A stretch of DNA of 17,480 nucleotides from Saprospiraceae bacterium (GCA_004297645.1 SCUG01000085.1:1-17480); one strand, 5' to 3'. Counted from the first letter of the stretch, positions 1 through 7,633 are shown. Notes: generated by a model not told the origin, from the sequence alone. Numbers and translations: made by a program.

Positions 1-50
1 CCGCCTCCGGCGGTGCCGGGGGGAGGGGATATTGGGGGCTTCGCCCCCAA
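1..50. repeat. GC-rich double hairpin (REP-like)
   Basis: Two perfect hairpins lie at the left edge: a 5-bp stem CCGCC/GGCGG with loop TCC at 1-13, and an 8-bp stem TTGGGGGC/GCCCCCAA with loop TTC at 32-50. A G-rich spacer separates them. No T-run follows on either strand, so an ordinary intrinsic terminator is unlikely. The paired GC-rich palindromes resemble small REP-type intergenic repeats, and a comparable pair lies inside the TPR gene at 12501-12534. Whether these are copies of one repeat family cannot be decided from this window. Confidence 0.45.
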
Positions 51-58
51 ACCCCTAA

Positions 59-259
59 GCCAGCGAAGCCAGCGCCAAATACCCGGGATGGACAAAACCT
101 AACGCTCGACAGTATATCTACACTTTTCTTTTCAAACTCAGTTTGTGGGGGGCCGTGTATCCCAACCTGCTGTGGCTCATCCCCCGCTTTTTGAGCACCG
201 GCCAATACCTGTGGTACTTCCTGTTGCTCGCACTGAATACCGGTGAGTCAGCCTTTTAA
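59..259 (+). pseudogene. remnant of a membrane sensor histidine kinase (LytS/YehU type)
   Basis: An open frame runs from a stop at 56-58 to TAA at 257-259 and has no ATG. Its middle (about 119-240) encodes two hydrophobic stretches joined by PNLLWLIPRFLSTGQYLWYF. The pattern of an aromatic residue, N-L, L-I-P-R-F-L, then Y-x-x-Y-F is typical of the N-terminal membrane domain of LytS/YehU-like histidine kinases of Bacteroidota. Nothing of the kinase or ATPase domain follows; the frame ends after T-G-E-S-A-F. I read it as a decayed internal fragment. A short membrane peptide gene is the alternative but lacks a start codon. Confidence 0.4.
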
Positions 260-288
260 AGAGTCCTGATGGGAAAACTTGGAGGTAG

Positions 289-2268
289 CTAAACTTTCAG
301 TGCCTCGTCCGTTTCGGTCAGCAGTTCCGCGGAGATTTTTACAAAGTCCCTTTCTGTCACCAACCCGGCCAGTTTGTTTTGGTAAATAACGGGTAAACAA
401 GCCACGTCGTTTTTCATCATCAATTCAATAGCATCGGTGGTTTTTGTTTGCGGCGAGACGGTAATAAGGTGGGTGGTCATGATGTCTTTCACGCAAGCCT
501 TCTTGCCGGGCTGGTAGTTATTGCTGTAATAAAACATGAGCAGCTTGCAGGTAACCAGTCCGGTAATTTCCCCTTTCGGGTTTTCGACCGGCACGTGGCG
601 GATGTTTCTCCAAAACATGATGTTGGCCACGAGGTCCACGGGGTCGTCTTCGGTGACGGTGTATAGTTCGGTGACCATGATTTGTTCGATGGTCGAAAAG
701 CGATTTTTCCAGGTTCCGGCTTCGGCCATTTCTGGCAGATTCCACAGATGGACGGGTTTGCCCTCTTGCTGCCGTTTGGACATGCCGGCCGTGAGGGCCA
801 CGAGCGCTTCGTCTTTAGAGCCGTTTTGTTGAAGTTGGCTCAGAGCGTCGAGCATCCATTGCGAGCCGGTTTTGCCGGAGCTTACGCGCTCTTCGATGAT
901 GCCAGCCAGGCGGGTGATGTCATCTGCGGCGATGCCTGATTTTTTCAACCCTTCCCGGGCGATGGGCAGCAATTCTTTCAAAATCAACTCACCGGCGGGG
1001 ATTTGCTTATTCGTGTGGGGCCAATAAAAATTAGCGCCCAAGCCGAGTTTTGCTGCATATTGGAAATTGCGCCGGGCTGTTTGGAAGTCCATGATTTCCC
1101 GGATGTTTTTGTATTCCTCCGGCAGGCCGTTCATCAAGCCAGTCCAAAAGGCTGCATTTGCCACCTCGTCAATGATGGTAGGGCCGGCGGGCAACATCCG
1201 GTTCTCGATGCGCAGGTGCGGTTTCCCATCGGTGATGCCATAGCATGCGCGGTTCCAGTTGTAGATGGTGCCATTGTGTATGCAAAGTTCGTACAGGTTG
1301 GGCACACCACCCTTGAGCAGCACCTTCCCCGCATCTTCTTCACGTGTGGAGGCGAACAAAATCTTATGGATGGTGGCTTCCTCGCGGTAAATATCGAGCA
1401 CCGAGTTTTTCACCCACCCTGATCCGAAACTGACCCGCGGGGGCTGGTCGCGATAAACATGGGAGGAGTTGCGCGTGTCGGTGGATTGCTCGAACAAGGC
1501 GATGCGCGTCTCGCGCCACAGACGTTTGCCGAGCAATAACGGGGAATTGGTGGCTGCCGCCAAAACGGGGGCTGAAATGGCGAGTGCCCAATTGTATGCC
1601 TGCACGAATTCAGTTGGATGCACTTGAAAGTGAACCTGAAAACTGGTGTTGCAGCTTTCGATAAAGGAGTCTTCGGCTTTTGAAATCCATTGGTTGGCGC
1701 CCTCGATTCTGAATTCAAAACTTTCGCCTCTCAGCTCGCGGAGGGCATTTATCAGGTGGTGGTAGCGTGGCAGTGGTGTGATGTTTTTCAGGTTAATATC
1801 GCTGCGGCGCAGGGTGGGTACGATGCCGGCCAATATTAGGTGGGCATTTAGCGTGCGCGCAATTTTTTCGCCTTTGGCGATGAGGGACGACAGGTCTTGC
1901 TCCATCCGGGTAAAACAGTCACCGGTAAAAACAAGCGGGTCTAAGTTTATTTCCAAGTTGAATTTTGCAAATTCCGTGGTAAAGTGCTCGTCATTCACCT
2001 GGGCCAGGATTTCCATGAGCACTGGAGCTGGTTTCCAGTCGCCGCCGGTGATGGAAAGCTCTTGTTCGGCGCCAATGCGTTGGACGCCCGATTCGAAAAC
2101 ACCACGTTCCAGCATCCACTCCAGGGCTTTCAAGTCGCCGAGTAAATGGCGGGTGGCTTTCAACCGCATGCTTTTGTCTTTGATAATAGCGACTTTTTCA
2201 GCTCCCATTTTTTGTGAGATTGAGGGTGAATGATCTGGCTTAATTGGGCCGGTGTGTTTTTTTGTCAA
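289..2268 (-). CDS. glutamate-cysteine ligase-like (GCS2) protein with C-terminal CBS pair
   Basis: This 659-residue protein has two parts. Residues about 45-400 match the GCS2 family of ATP-dependent carboxylate-amine ligases: GAEQE at 66-70, E-I-N-L-D-P at 106-111, N-x-S-F-Q-V-H-F-Q-V around 208-216, and R-x-E-N-R-M-L-P at 353-360. Residues about 526-583 and 590-648 are two CBS domains (IMVTELYTVTEDDPVD; DIMTTHLITVSPQTKTTDA), which usually bind adenine nucleotides. The expected chemistry is gamma-glutamyl ligation, perhaps gated by ATP/AMP; the substrate is unknown. The longest frame starts with TTG at 2266-2268, overlapping the UbiB stop codon as TTGA, which suggests translational coupling. 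An ATG at 2206-2208 (residue 21) is the alternative start and would lose only a non-conserved leader. It is last in its gene set, and no clear terminator follows. Confidence 0.85.
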   Translation of the reverse strand: MTKKHTGPIKPDHSPSISQKMGAEKVAIIKDKSMRLKATRHLLGDLKALEWMLERGVFESGVQRIGAEQELSITGGDWKPAPVLMEILAQVNDEHFTTEFAKFNLEINLDPLVFTGDCFTRMEQDLSSLIAKGEKIARTLNAHLILAGIVPTLRRSDINLKNITPLPRYHHLINALRELRGESFEFRIEGANQWISKAEDSFIESCNTSFQVHFQVHPTEFVQAYNWALAISAPVLAAATNSPLLLGKRLWRETRIALFEQSTDTRNSSHVYRDQPPRVSFGSGWVKNSVLDIYREEATIHKILFASTREEDAGKVLLKGGVPNLYELCIHNGTIYNWNRACYGITDGKPHLRIENRMLPAGPTIIDEVANAAFWTGLMNGLPEEYKNIREIMDFQTARRNFQYAAKLGLGANFYWPHTNKQIPAGELILKELLPIAREGLKKSGIAADDITRLAGIIEERVSSGKTGSQWMLDALSQLQQNGSKDEALVALTAGMSKRQQEGKPVHLWNLPEMAEAGTWKNRFSTIEQIMVTELYTVTEDDPVDLVANIMFWRNIRHVPVENPKGEITGLVTCKLLMFYYSNNYQPGKKACVKDIMTTHLITVSPQTKTTDAIELMMKNDVACLPVIYQNKLAGLVTERDFVKISAELLTETDEALKV

Positions 2269-3950
2269 AACTTGCCATGCTTAAAAAAAGACAGCCCCAA
2301 GCGGATGGCCAAGAACCCCGAAAAAATGAAACCGATGACTCCAAGCATGGGAACATTTCTATAGTGGGGCGGTATATCTGCCAATACGAGCAATGAAGAA
2401 CCCACCAGCAATGCGGCAATGACGATGGCGAAGGAGATTCTTATAGACAGTACACCTAAGGCTTCATTCAGACCCTCAAGACCTTTGTGCTCGAACTCAA
2501 TATGGAGTTTTCCCGTGCGTATTTTTTTTATCAGGTCGTTGGCGTCTTCGGGCCAGGAGGCGGCCAGCTTCGAGGCATCGCCAAAGGATTTCAGGAAGGC
2601 TTTGGACAGCGCTATGGGCGAATACTTTTTTTCCAGCAGCCGCCGGACGAACGGCTCTATGTTTTTGATGATGTCGTATTTTGGGTCGAGCATCAACCCC
2701 ACGCCTTCAATGATAACCAAAGCTTTGAGCAACAGTAGCAGGTTGGAGGGCACCTTGATTTTGTAATCGAAAAATAATGAATTCAAGGCTGCCAACACTT
2801 CCTGCCCGTCAATTTCCTCGATGCCAATGTTCGTGTATTCCTGGAAAAATTCGATGATGTCGTATTCCAGGTCTTTTTCGTTGATGTTTGTCTCGTCCCA
2901 TGAAAAGCGGAGCAGGGCTTTTTTCAGAGCCTCCACATTTTTGTCGTACACGGCGAGCAGCAGGTCGGCGAGTAGTATTTTGTCGCCCTCCACCACGGTT
3001 CCCATCATGCCGTAATCAATGAAGCAAACCTTTTTATCACGGCACACGAAGATGTTGCCGGGGTGGGGGTCGGCGTGAAAAAAGCCGTGTTCAAAAACCT
3101 GTTCAAAGTAAAGGTTGATTCCCGTCAGGGCGAGTTCGGGGCCAGATACTCCAATGGTGGCAAGTGCGTCGAGGTCGGTGCATTTTATGCCATCAATGTA
3201 TTCGAGGCACAGCACTTTTTTTGTGGAGCATTCGGGGTAAAAAGAAGGTACATAGATGTGGTCATTGCCCCGGAACTGTAGCTCAAACCGCCGCATGCTG
3301 GCAGCCTCCACGGTAAAATTCAGTTCTTTCCGAATGCTGCGTTCAAACATCTTGACCAATTCTACGGGCTGATAAGAGGCGAATTGGGCAAAGCGGTGCT
3401 CAATGAGTTGGGCGAGGTTTTTTAGTATCACAATGTCCAGTTCTATGGTCTCCTCAATGCCGGGCCGTTGTATTTTCAAGACAACTTCCTTGCCGCCCCG
3501 AAGTCGCGCCCGATGTACCTGAGCGATGGAGGCGGAGGCAATGGGCGTGTAATCAATATACTCCAGGAGGTTCTCCAGATGGCCGCCCAACTCTTGCTGC
3601 AACACTGCGCGAATTTCCTGCTCAGAAACGGGAGGAACTTTGTCCTGAAATTTTTCAAGCTCTTCTATCAAATCATCCGGCAGTATGTCGGGGCGGTTGC
3701 TGGCGATTTGAGCGAACTTGATGAAGGTGGTGCCCAATTCTTCACAGACCAGCCGCACCCGCTCGAAGCGGGTGAACTCGGTCACCGGCCGGCCTTTGTA
3801 TTTTGGAAATAGAGAACCCCATTTCGGCACGAAACGGTTAAAAGGCGGGTGGGCTGCCACGTCTGCAAATCCATATTTTATCAATACGCCAATGACTTTC
3901 TCATAGCGCCCGATAAGGGTGGTCTTGGATTTTTCATTGGCAAGAGGCAT
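2265..3950 (-). CDS. UbiB/ABC1/AarF-family atypical kinase-like protein
   Basis: This 561-residue protein belongs to the UbiB/COQ8 family, membrane-associated atypical kinases or ATPases needed for isoprenoid-quinone and other lipid handling. Visible motifs in order: the family KxGQ motif as KFAQ (78-81), the Ala-rich nucleotide loop SASIAQV (139-145), the lysine in VVLK (K159), ELNFTVEA (209-216), the catalytic HADPHPGN (292-299) and the metal-binding IDYGMMG (311-317). The glycine of KxGQ is alanine here. Two hydrophobic segments near the C-terminus (about residues 510-530 and 535-555) are the usual UbiB membrane anchors. Bacteroidota mostly make menaquinone, so a role in ubiquinone synthesis should not be assumed. 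It lies 78 bases after the three-repeat protein gene, and its stop overlaps the start of the GCS2-CBS gene. Confidence 0.92.
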   Translation of the reverse strand: MPLANEKSKTTLIGRYEKVIGVLIKYGFADVAAHPPFNRFVPKWGSLFPKYKGRPVTEFTRFERVRLVCEELGTTFIKFAQIASNRPDILPDDLIEELEKFQDKVPPVSEQEIRAVLQQELGGHLENLLEYIDYTPIASASIAQVHRARLRGGKEVVLKIQRPGIEETIELDIVILKNLAQLIEHRFAQFASYQPVELVKMFERSIRKELNFTVEAASMRRFELQFRGNDHIYVPSFYPECSTKKVLCLEYIDGIKCTDLDALATIGVSGPELALTGINLYFEQVFEHGFFHADPHPGNIFVCRDKKVCFIDYGMMGTVVEGDKILLADLLLAVYDKNVEALKKALLRFSWDETNINEKDLEYDIIEFFQEYTNIGIEEIDGQEVLAALNSLFFDYKIKVPSNLLLLLKALVIIEGVGLMLDPKYDIIKNIEPFVRRLLEKKYSPIALSKAFLKSFGDASKLAASWPEDANDLIKKIRTGKLHIEFEHKGLEGLNEALGVLSIRISFAIVIAALLVGSSLLVLADIPPHYRNVPMLGVIGFIFSGFLAIRLGLSFFKHGKF

Positions 3951-4028
3951 ACATGTTGGATAAGCGGAAGCCCTGAAATAGTAATCGTTCCATGCCTATT
4001 GTGGCAGGTACAAAGACTTGGCTCCGAA

Positions 4029-4640
4029 TCAGGAAAACAGTTCGGAAAACGCCTTTTTCATGTGTTCGAATGACTGAACCACTTCTTCGGCGAACTGGTC
4101 TATTTTTTCACCAGCCTCGTTTTGTTTGTCAAATTTTTGCTTTACCTCTCTTACGGCATTCAATAATTCCTCCTTGCGTACCTTTAAGGATTCGGCATCT
4201 TCAAACTCACCCAGCGCCAATTGTATGCGGTAGGAATCCAGCTTGGATTTGAACCGGCCAAGGCGGTCCAACATCAGCAGACCAATCCCGCCATAGGATT
4301 CTTTCAAAGTGGCTTCCAACTCGTAGATGGCCTTCAACGTTTGCTTTTTCTGCGCGTCAAAGGCGCGTTTCGATTCAGGCGTGTCTTTCTGGAGATATTT
4401 TTCCAGTACGTTGAATTGTTCGTTGAGCAAAGCGCTGTTCTTTTCGTTGTTATTGGCCGAGTCTTTCATCTCTTCTTTTTGTTGGCGTATGTAAGTTCGG
4501 AAATTTTTGCGCTCGCGCTCGAAAGCATCGCGGGCTTCGGCCTTGCCAAGGGACAGTTGAACTTCAATGTCTTCAAGCAGGACTTTCATTTGTGTGAGTT
4601 TCTCTTTACCAATTTCCAGTAATTCAGATGGGAGTGACAT
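4029..4640 (-). CDS. helical protein of three 35-residue repeats, function unknown
   Basis: I do not recognise the family. The 203-residue product is highly charged (rich in E, K, Q), has no signal peptide or membrane segment and is predicted by eye to be almost wholly helical, probably coiled-coil and cytoplasmic. It contains three repeats that align without gaps over 35 residues: 25-59 (starts IEVQLSLG), 79-113 (starts LEKYLQKD) and 137-171 (starts YRIQLALG). They share L at repeat position 5, E at 11, F/F/L at 16 and I/I/V at 27. The ATG at 4638-4640 is the natural start. It is the first gene of a minus-strand set with the UbiB-like and GCS2-CBS genes, so it may be an accessory or scaffold for them; that is inference from order only. 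Confidence 0.8.
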   Translation of the reverse strand: MSLPSELLEIGKEKLTQMKVLLEDIEVQLSLGKAEARDAFERERKNFRTYIRQQKEEMKDSANNNEKNSALLNEQFNVLEKYLQKDTPESKRAFDAQKKQTLKAIYELEATLKESYGGIGLLMLDRLGRFKSKLDSYRIQLALGEFEDAESLKVRKEELLNAVREVKQKFDKQNEAGEKIDQFAEEVVQSFEHMKKAFSELFS

Positions 4641-5063
4641 GGCATTTGCGTTTAAAGGTGAATAGCAGCAGAATCCTCTTTTCTTTTGAGTACATAGTTC
4701 GGAAAACTGAAAGGAGAATTCGTGCGAGCTATGTGTTTATCCAAAAATGCACTTTGCCATTGGGTTTTGAAATGAGGTTCATCAAGAACCAGGGTGAATT
4801 TTATCAATAAACCCGTACCTGCAAAAAGTCATAGAATGGGTTGATTTTCGTCACCGCCTATCTGCGTTGAGACGGATTCTTTTGTAGCGTTCATTGTGTG
4901 ATAATCCTCACGGTATAGTGGCTTTCAGCCAGCGAACTTTGTGGCGTAAAAAGTTATAATTTCAGATATCATATTTCGGGTGATTTTAAGTGTTTAACAA
5001 GAGCATCCTCCGTGGATGCTCTTTTTTAAGCTCGTCATTTGCTATCGCAAAAAATCTAACAGC
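4641..5063. other. divergent intergenic region with possible small-RNA or leader transcript
   Basis: These 423 bases separate the minus-strand gene set from trxA. I find no credible coding sequence. The short plus-strand frame at 4628-4810 overlaps the start of the minus-strand gene and has no coding character. The right end holds a strong plus-strand terminator (4999-5027). A TATAATTT box near 4955-4962, preceded by TTTG near 4940, could be a plus-strand promoter feeding it. No clean TAnnTTTG box was found for the minus-strand genes. A short RNA ending at about 5027, or a trxA leader, is the simplest reading. Confidence 0.4.
4999..5027 (+). terminator. intrinsic terminator 37 bases before trxA
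   Basis: A perfect 10-bp stem AAGAGCATCC/GGATGCTCTT (4999-5008 and 5014-5023) with loop TCCGT is followed by Ts, the right arm running into a block of six (5022-5027). It is oriented for plus-strand transcription; on the minus strand no T-run follows. No plus-strand gene lies upstream within 350 bases, so it ends a small RNA or attenuates trxA. It also explains why the in-frame ATG at 5016 is not the trxA start: that ATG is in the right arm of this stem. Confidence 0.8.
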
Positions 5064-5372
5064 ATGACTAACAAGGTAAGTTTCAAGGAATTGATTAATG
5101 GCGAAAAACCCGTTCTCGTAGATTTTACCGCCTCATGGTGCGGCCCCTGCAAGGCTATGGCCCCCGTCATCGAGAATGTGAAAAAGAGCATCGGCTCCAA
5201 AGCCACCATCGTCAAGATAGACATTGACAACAACGCACAATTCGCCACCAGCATGGGAATAACCGGTGTGCCGACTTTTGTTATTTTTAAGAATGGCAAA
5301 GAACAATGGCGGCAGGTAGGTATGATTTCGGGCACGCAGCTACAGAGCGCCTTGGAAAAGCACACAGCCTGA
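5064..5372 (+). CDS. trxA: thioredoxin
   Basis: This 102-residue, single-domain thioredoxin is a cytoplasmic dithiol-disulfide oxidoreductase. It has the redox motif WCGPC at residues 25-29, within the conserved D-F-T-A-S-W-C-G-P-C-K context, and the cis-proline in G-V-P-T (P70). Length is normal for the family and there is no signal peptide. I chose the ATG at 5064 because the longer frame from 5016 starts inside the terminator stem and adds 16 residues foreign to thioredoxins. It is preceded by a terminator, which allows attenuation of its expression, and converges on typA, sharing the terminator at 5478-5525. With bshB1 and the GCS2-CBS gene it is one of three thiol-related genes in the window, but they are not contiguous. 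Confidence 0.95.
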   Translation: MTNKVSFKELINGEKPVLVDFTASWCGPCKAMAPVIENVKKSIGSKATIVKIDIDNNAQFATSMGITGVPTFVIFKNGKEQWRQVGMISGTQLQSALEKHTA

Positions 5373-5477
5373 TGGCAGTGCTGGTGTAGTGCCAGAGTGG
5401 TTAAGTTGGGGCAGCTTTGAGTTTGGCATCCGGCCTTTATCAACCACTCGTCTCGAAGTCAAAGGAAGAAGCTGGAC

Positions 5478-5525
5478 AAAAAAAAACCGGCAGTTGGACG
5501 CGTCCCATCTGCCGGTTTCTTATTT
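5478..5525. terminator. shared bidirectional terminator of trxA and typA
   Basis: A perfect 10-bp stem AAACCGGCAG/CTGCCGGTTT (5484-5493 and 5509-5518) has a 15-base loop that itself contains the palindrome GGACGCGTCC. On the left lies a run of nine As (5478-5486), which is a T-run for minus-strand transcription, so it is strongest for typA. On the right the sequence TTTCTTATTTTA gives a weaker U-tract for trxA. Its place between two converging genes fits this double role. Confidence 0.85.
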
Positions 5526-5539
5526 TACCAATTTCCTTT

Positions 5540-7351
5540 TCAGGCCACTTCAATAACCTGCTTGGCCGCTTTCTTCCGCTCGTGGCCTTTCAGACGGGTT
5601 TTGCGAAGCCGTATGGATTTCGGCGTCACTTCTACGTACTCGTCCTCCATGATATATTCAAGTGCTTCTTCAAGGCTGAACTTCAGTGGCGGTGTAAGTT
5701 TTACCTTCTCATCGGCTCCAGAGGAGCGCATATTGGAAAGTTTTTTCGTCCTGGTCACATTGACCGTGATGTCGCCTGGCCGGTTGTTCTCCCCAACAAG
5801 TTGCCCTTCGTAAATATCTTGGTTGGCATCCACGAAGAATTGACCACGGTCCTGCAAATTGTAAAGAGAGTAGGGGATGGCCTTTCCAGTTTCCAAGGCG
5901 ATGAGGGAGCCATTTTGCCGTTTGGGCAGTTCGCCCTTATAAGGTTGAAACTCTATGAAGCGATGGGTCACGATGGCTTCGCCGGCAGTGGCAGTGAGGA
6001 GGTTTCCTCTCAACCCTATTATGCCACGGGAGGGAATTTCAAACCGCAATATCACACGGTCGCCTTTTGGGTCCATTGCATTCATCACTCCCTTACGGCG
6101 GGTCACCATATCAATGGCGGTGCCGGAGTATATCTCTGGAACGTCGATATTGAGTTCCTCGACTGGTTCGTGGATTTTGCCGTCAATTCTTTTCAGAATA
6201 ACCTGAGGCTGGCCAATTTGCATCTCATAACCTTCCCGGCGCATAGTTTCTATTAGAATGGAAAGGTGCAGCACGCCGCGGCCAAACACCCGCCAGGCAT
6301 CGGTTGATTCAGTTTCTTCCACCCTTAGTGCCAGGTTTTTTTCCAACTCCTTATCGAGCCGGTCCTTGATGTGGCGCGAAGTGACGAATTTGCCCTCTTG
6401 CCCGTAAAACGGCGAGTTGTTAATGGTGAACAACATGCTCATCGTTGGCTCATCAATGGCAATGGTGGGCAAAGCTTCTGGATTTTCCGCATCGGCGATT
6501 GTTTCGCCTATTTCAAAGTCTTCGATGCCCTGAACGGCGCAGATGTCACCGGCCAGTACTTCGTCCACTTTTACTTTTGTCAACCCCTCGAACAAATACA
6601 ACCCGCGAATGGATTGCCTCAATACGGTTCCATCTCTTTTAATAAGAGCTACCTGCTGGCCCGCTTTTATCGAACCCCGGTGTAAACGGCCAATGGCAAT
6701 ACGGCCAATGTAACTGGAGTAATCGAGAGAGGTGATGAGCATTTGAAGTGTTCCTGCCTCGGTTTTTGGAGCGGGTATGAATTCCAGAATAGAGTCGAGG
6801 AGGGGCGTAATATTGTCTGTGGGATTCTTCCAGCTATGATTCATCCAACCTTGTTTGGCCGAGCCGAAGAGGGTGGGGAAATTGAGTTGGTCTTCGGTGG
6901 CGCCAATGTTGTACATCAGGTCGAAGATGGCATCTTGCACTATCTCTGGGGTACAGTTTTCCTTGTCGACTTTGTTGATGACTACGATGGGCTTGAGGCC
7001 CAATTCGAGTGCTTTTTGGAGCACGAAACGAGTCTGCGGCATGGGGCCTTCGAAAGCATCCACCAAGAGCAATACGCCGTCGGCCATGTTGAGTACCCGC
7101 TCCACTTCTCCGCCAAAATCTGAGTGGCCGGGAGTGTCGATGACATTTATCTTCACGCCTTTGTACCAAAAGGCGGCGTTCTTCGCAAGGATGGTGATGC
7201 CCCGTTCCCGCTCCAGGTCGTTGCTATCCATGATGAGTTCGCCGGGGGTGCTGTGTTCGCCGAAGAGCTTTCCTGCGACGAGCATCTTGTCCACAAGCGT
7301 CGTTTTGCCGTGGTCAACGTGGGCAATAATGGCAATGTTTCTGATTTGCAT
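5540..7351 (-). CDS. typA: ribosome-associated GTPase TypA/BipA
   Basis: This 603-residue translational GTPase of the EF-G/LepA superfamily acts on the ribosome, with known roles in 50S assembly and in growth at low temperature and under stress. The G domain shows AHVDHGKTT (G1, residues 10-18), ERERGITI (switch I, 47-54), DTPGH (G3, 72-76) and NKVD (G4, 126-129). Length and C-terminus (ending K-Q-V-I-E-V-A) are normal for TypA. The ATG at 7349-7351 gives the conserved N-terminus MQIRNIAIIAHVDHGK. A perfect TAnnTTTG box on the minus strand at 7431-7438 gives an untranslated leader of roughly 70 bases containing a 9-bp inverted repeat. It ends 15 bases before the shared terminator and converges on trxA. 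Confidence 0.97.
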   Translation of the reverse strand: MQIRNIAIIAHVDHGKTTLVDKMLVAGKLFGEHSTPGELIMDSNDLERERGITILAKNAAFWYKGVKINVIDTPGHSDFGGEVERVLNMADGVLLLVDAFEGPMPQTRFVLQKALELGLKPIVVINKVDKENCTPEIVQDAIFDLMYNIGATEDQLNFPTLFGSAKQGWMNHSWKNPTDNITPLLDSILEFIPAPKTEAGTLQMLITSLDYSSYIGRIAIGRLHRGSIKAGQQVALIKRDGTVLRQSIRGLYLFEGLTKVKVDEVLAGDICAVQGIEDFEIGETIADAENPEALPTIAIDEPTMSMLFTINNSPFYGQEGKFVTSRHIKDRLDKELEKNLALRVEETESTDAWRVFGRGVLHLSILIETMRREGYEMQIGQPQVILKRIDGKIHEPVEELNIDVPEIYSGTAIDMVTRRKGVMNAMDPKGDRVILRFEIPSRGIIGLRGNLLTATAGEAIVTHRFIEFQPYKGELPKRQNGSLIALETGKAIPYSLYNLQDRGQFFVDANQDIYEGQLVGENNRPGDITVNVTRTKKLSNMRSSGADEKVKLTPPLKFSLEEALEYIMEDEYVEVTPKSIRLRKTRLKGHERKKAAKQVIEVA

Positions 7352-7363
7352 AAATTGAGTTTG

Positions 7364-7416
7364 AAATCACTGAGTACCCTGATTTTACATAGCGATAGGC
7401 GGGTTTGCAGTGATTT
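7364..7416 (-). promoter_or_regulatory. inverted repeat in the typA leader
   Basis: On the minus strand, AAATCACTG (7416-7408) pairs perfectly with CAGTGATTT (7372-7364), enclosing 35 bases. The second arm ends 12 bases upstream of the typA ATG, so the folded leader RNA would sit at the edge of the ribosome binding region. A regulatory role, for example temperature-dependent access to the start, is inference. An incidental inverted repeat or a protein-binding site is also possible. Confidence 0.4.
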
Positions 7417-7430
7417 GAAAAAAATGGCCG

Positions 7431-7438
7431 CAAAGGTA
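7431..7438 (-). promoter_or_regulatory. typA promoter, -7 box
   Basis: The minus strand reads TACCTTTG followed by CGGCC, an exact match to the Bacteroidota -7 consensus TAnnTTTG. The expected start of transcription is near 7424, about 70 bases before typA. No clear TTTG is seen at the -33 position. Confidence 0.65.
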
Positions 7439-7625
7439 GCCTTTAAAACCGGCTACACACAGCGGGTGATAAATAATATTTTGAAAACGGTTTCCATTTA
7501 TTCCGGCAGTTTTGCCGGTAAATGAGCCAAAATGCCTGGTGGTCTGCCATCATTAATGACCCAAATGAAAAATTGAAGACATGAGGGTGTTGACAAATCT
7601 TGTGGGCAATTCCGGTTCATGTTTC

Positions 7626-7633
7626 TAAATTTG
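7626..7633 (+). promoter_or_regulatory. pulA promoter, -7 box
   Basis: TAAATTTG followed by CGCC matches the Bacteroidota -7 consensus exactly. TTG at 7600-7602 could be the -33 element, though the 23-base spacer is slightly long. Transcription would start near 7640, about 12 bases before the ATG at 7652. This excludes the in-frame ATG at 7619 as the real start of pulA. Confidence 0.7.

Noticed and set aside
5016..5063. N-terminal extension of thioredoxin from ATG 5016
   Set aside because: The ATG is inside the right arm of a terminator stem, and the 16 extra residues do not belong to thioredoxins; ATG 5064 is the start.
5390..5460. tRNA-like sequence after trxA (GCCAGAGTGGTTAAG, recalling a Ser/Leu D-arm)
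   Set aside because: No pairing acceptor ends, no anticodon stem and no T-loop GTTCGA motif at the proper distance; at most a chance resemblance.
5417..6256. 279-codon plus-strand open frame across the end of typA
   Set aside because: Antisense shadow of typA, with no recognisable domain and running through the shared terminator.
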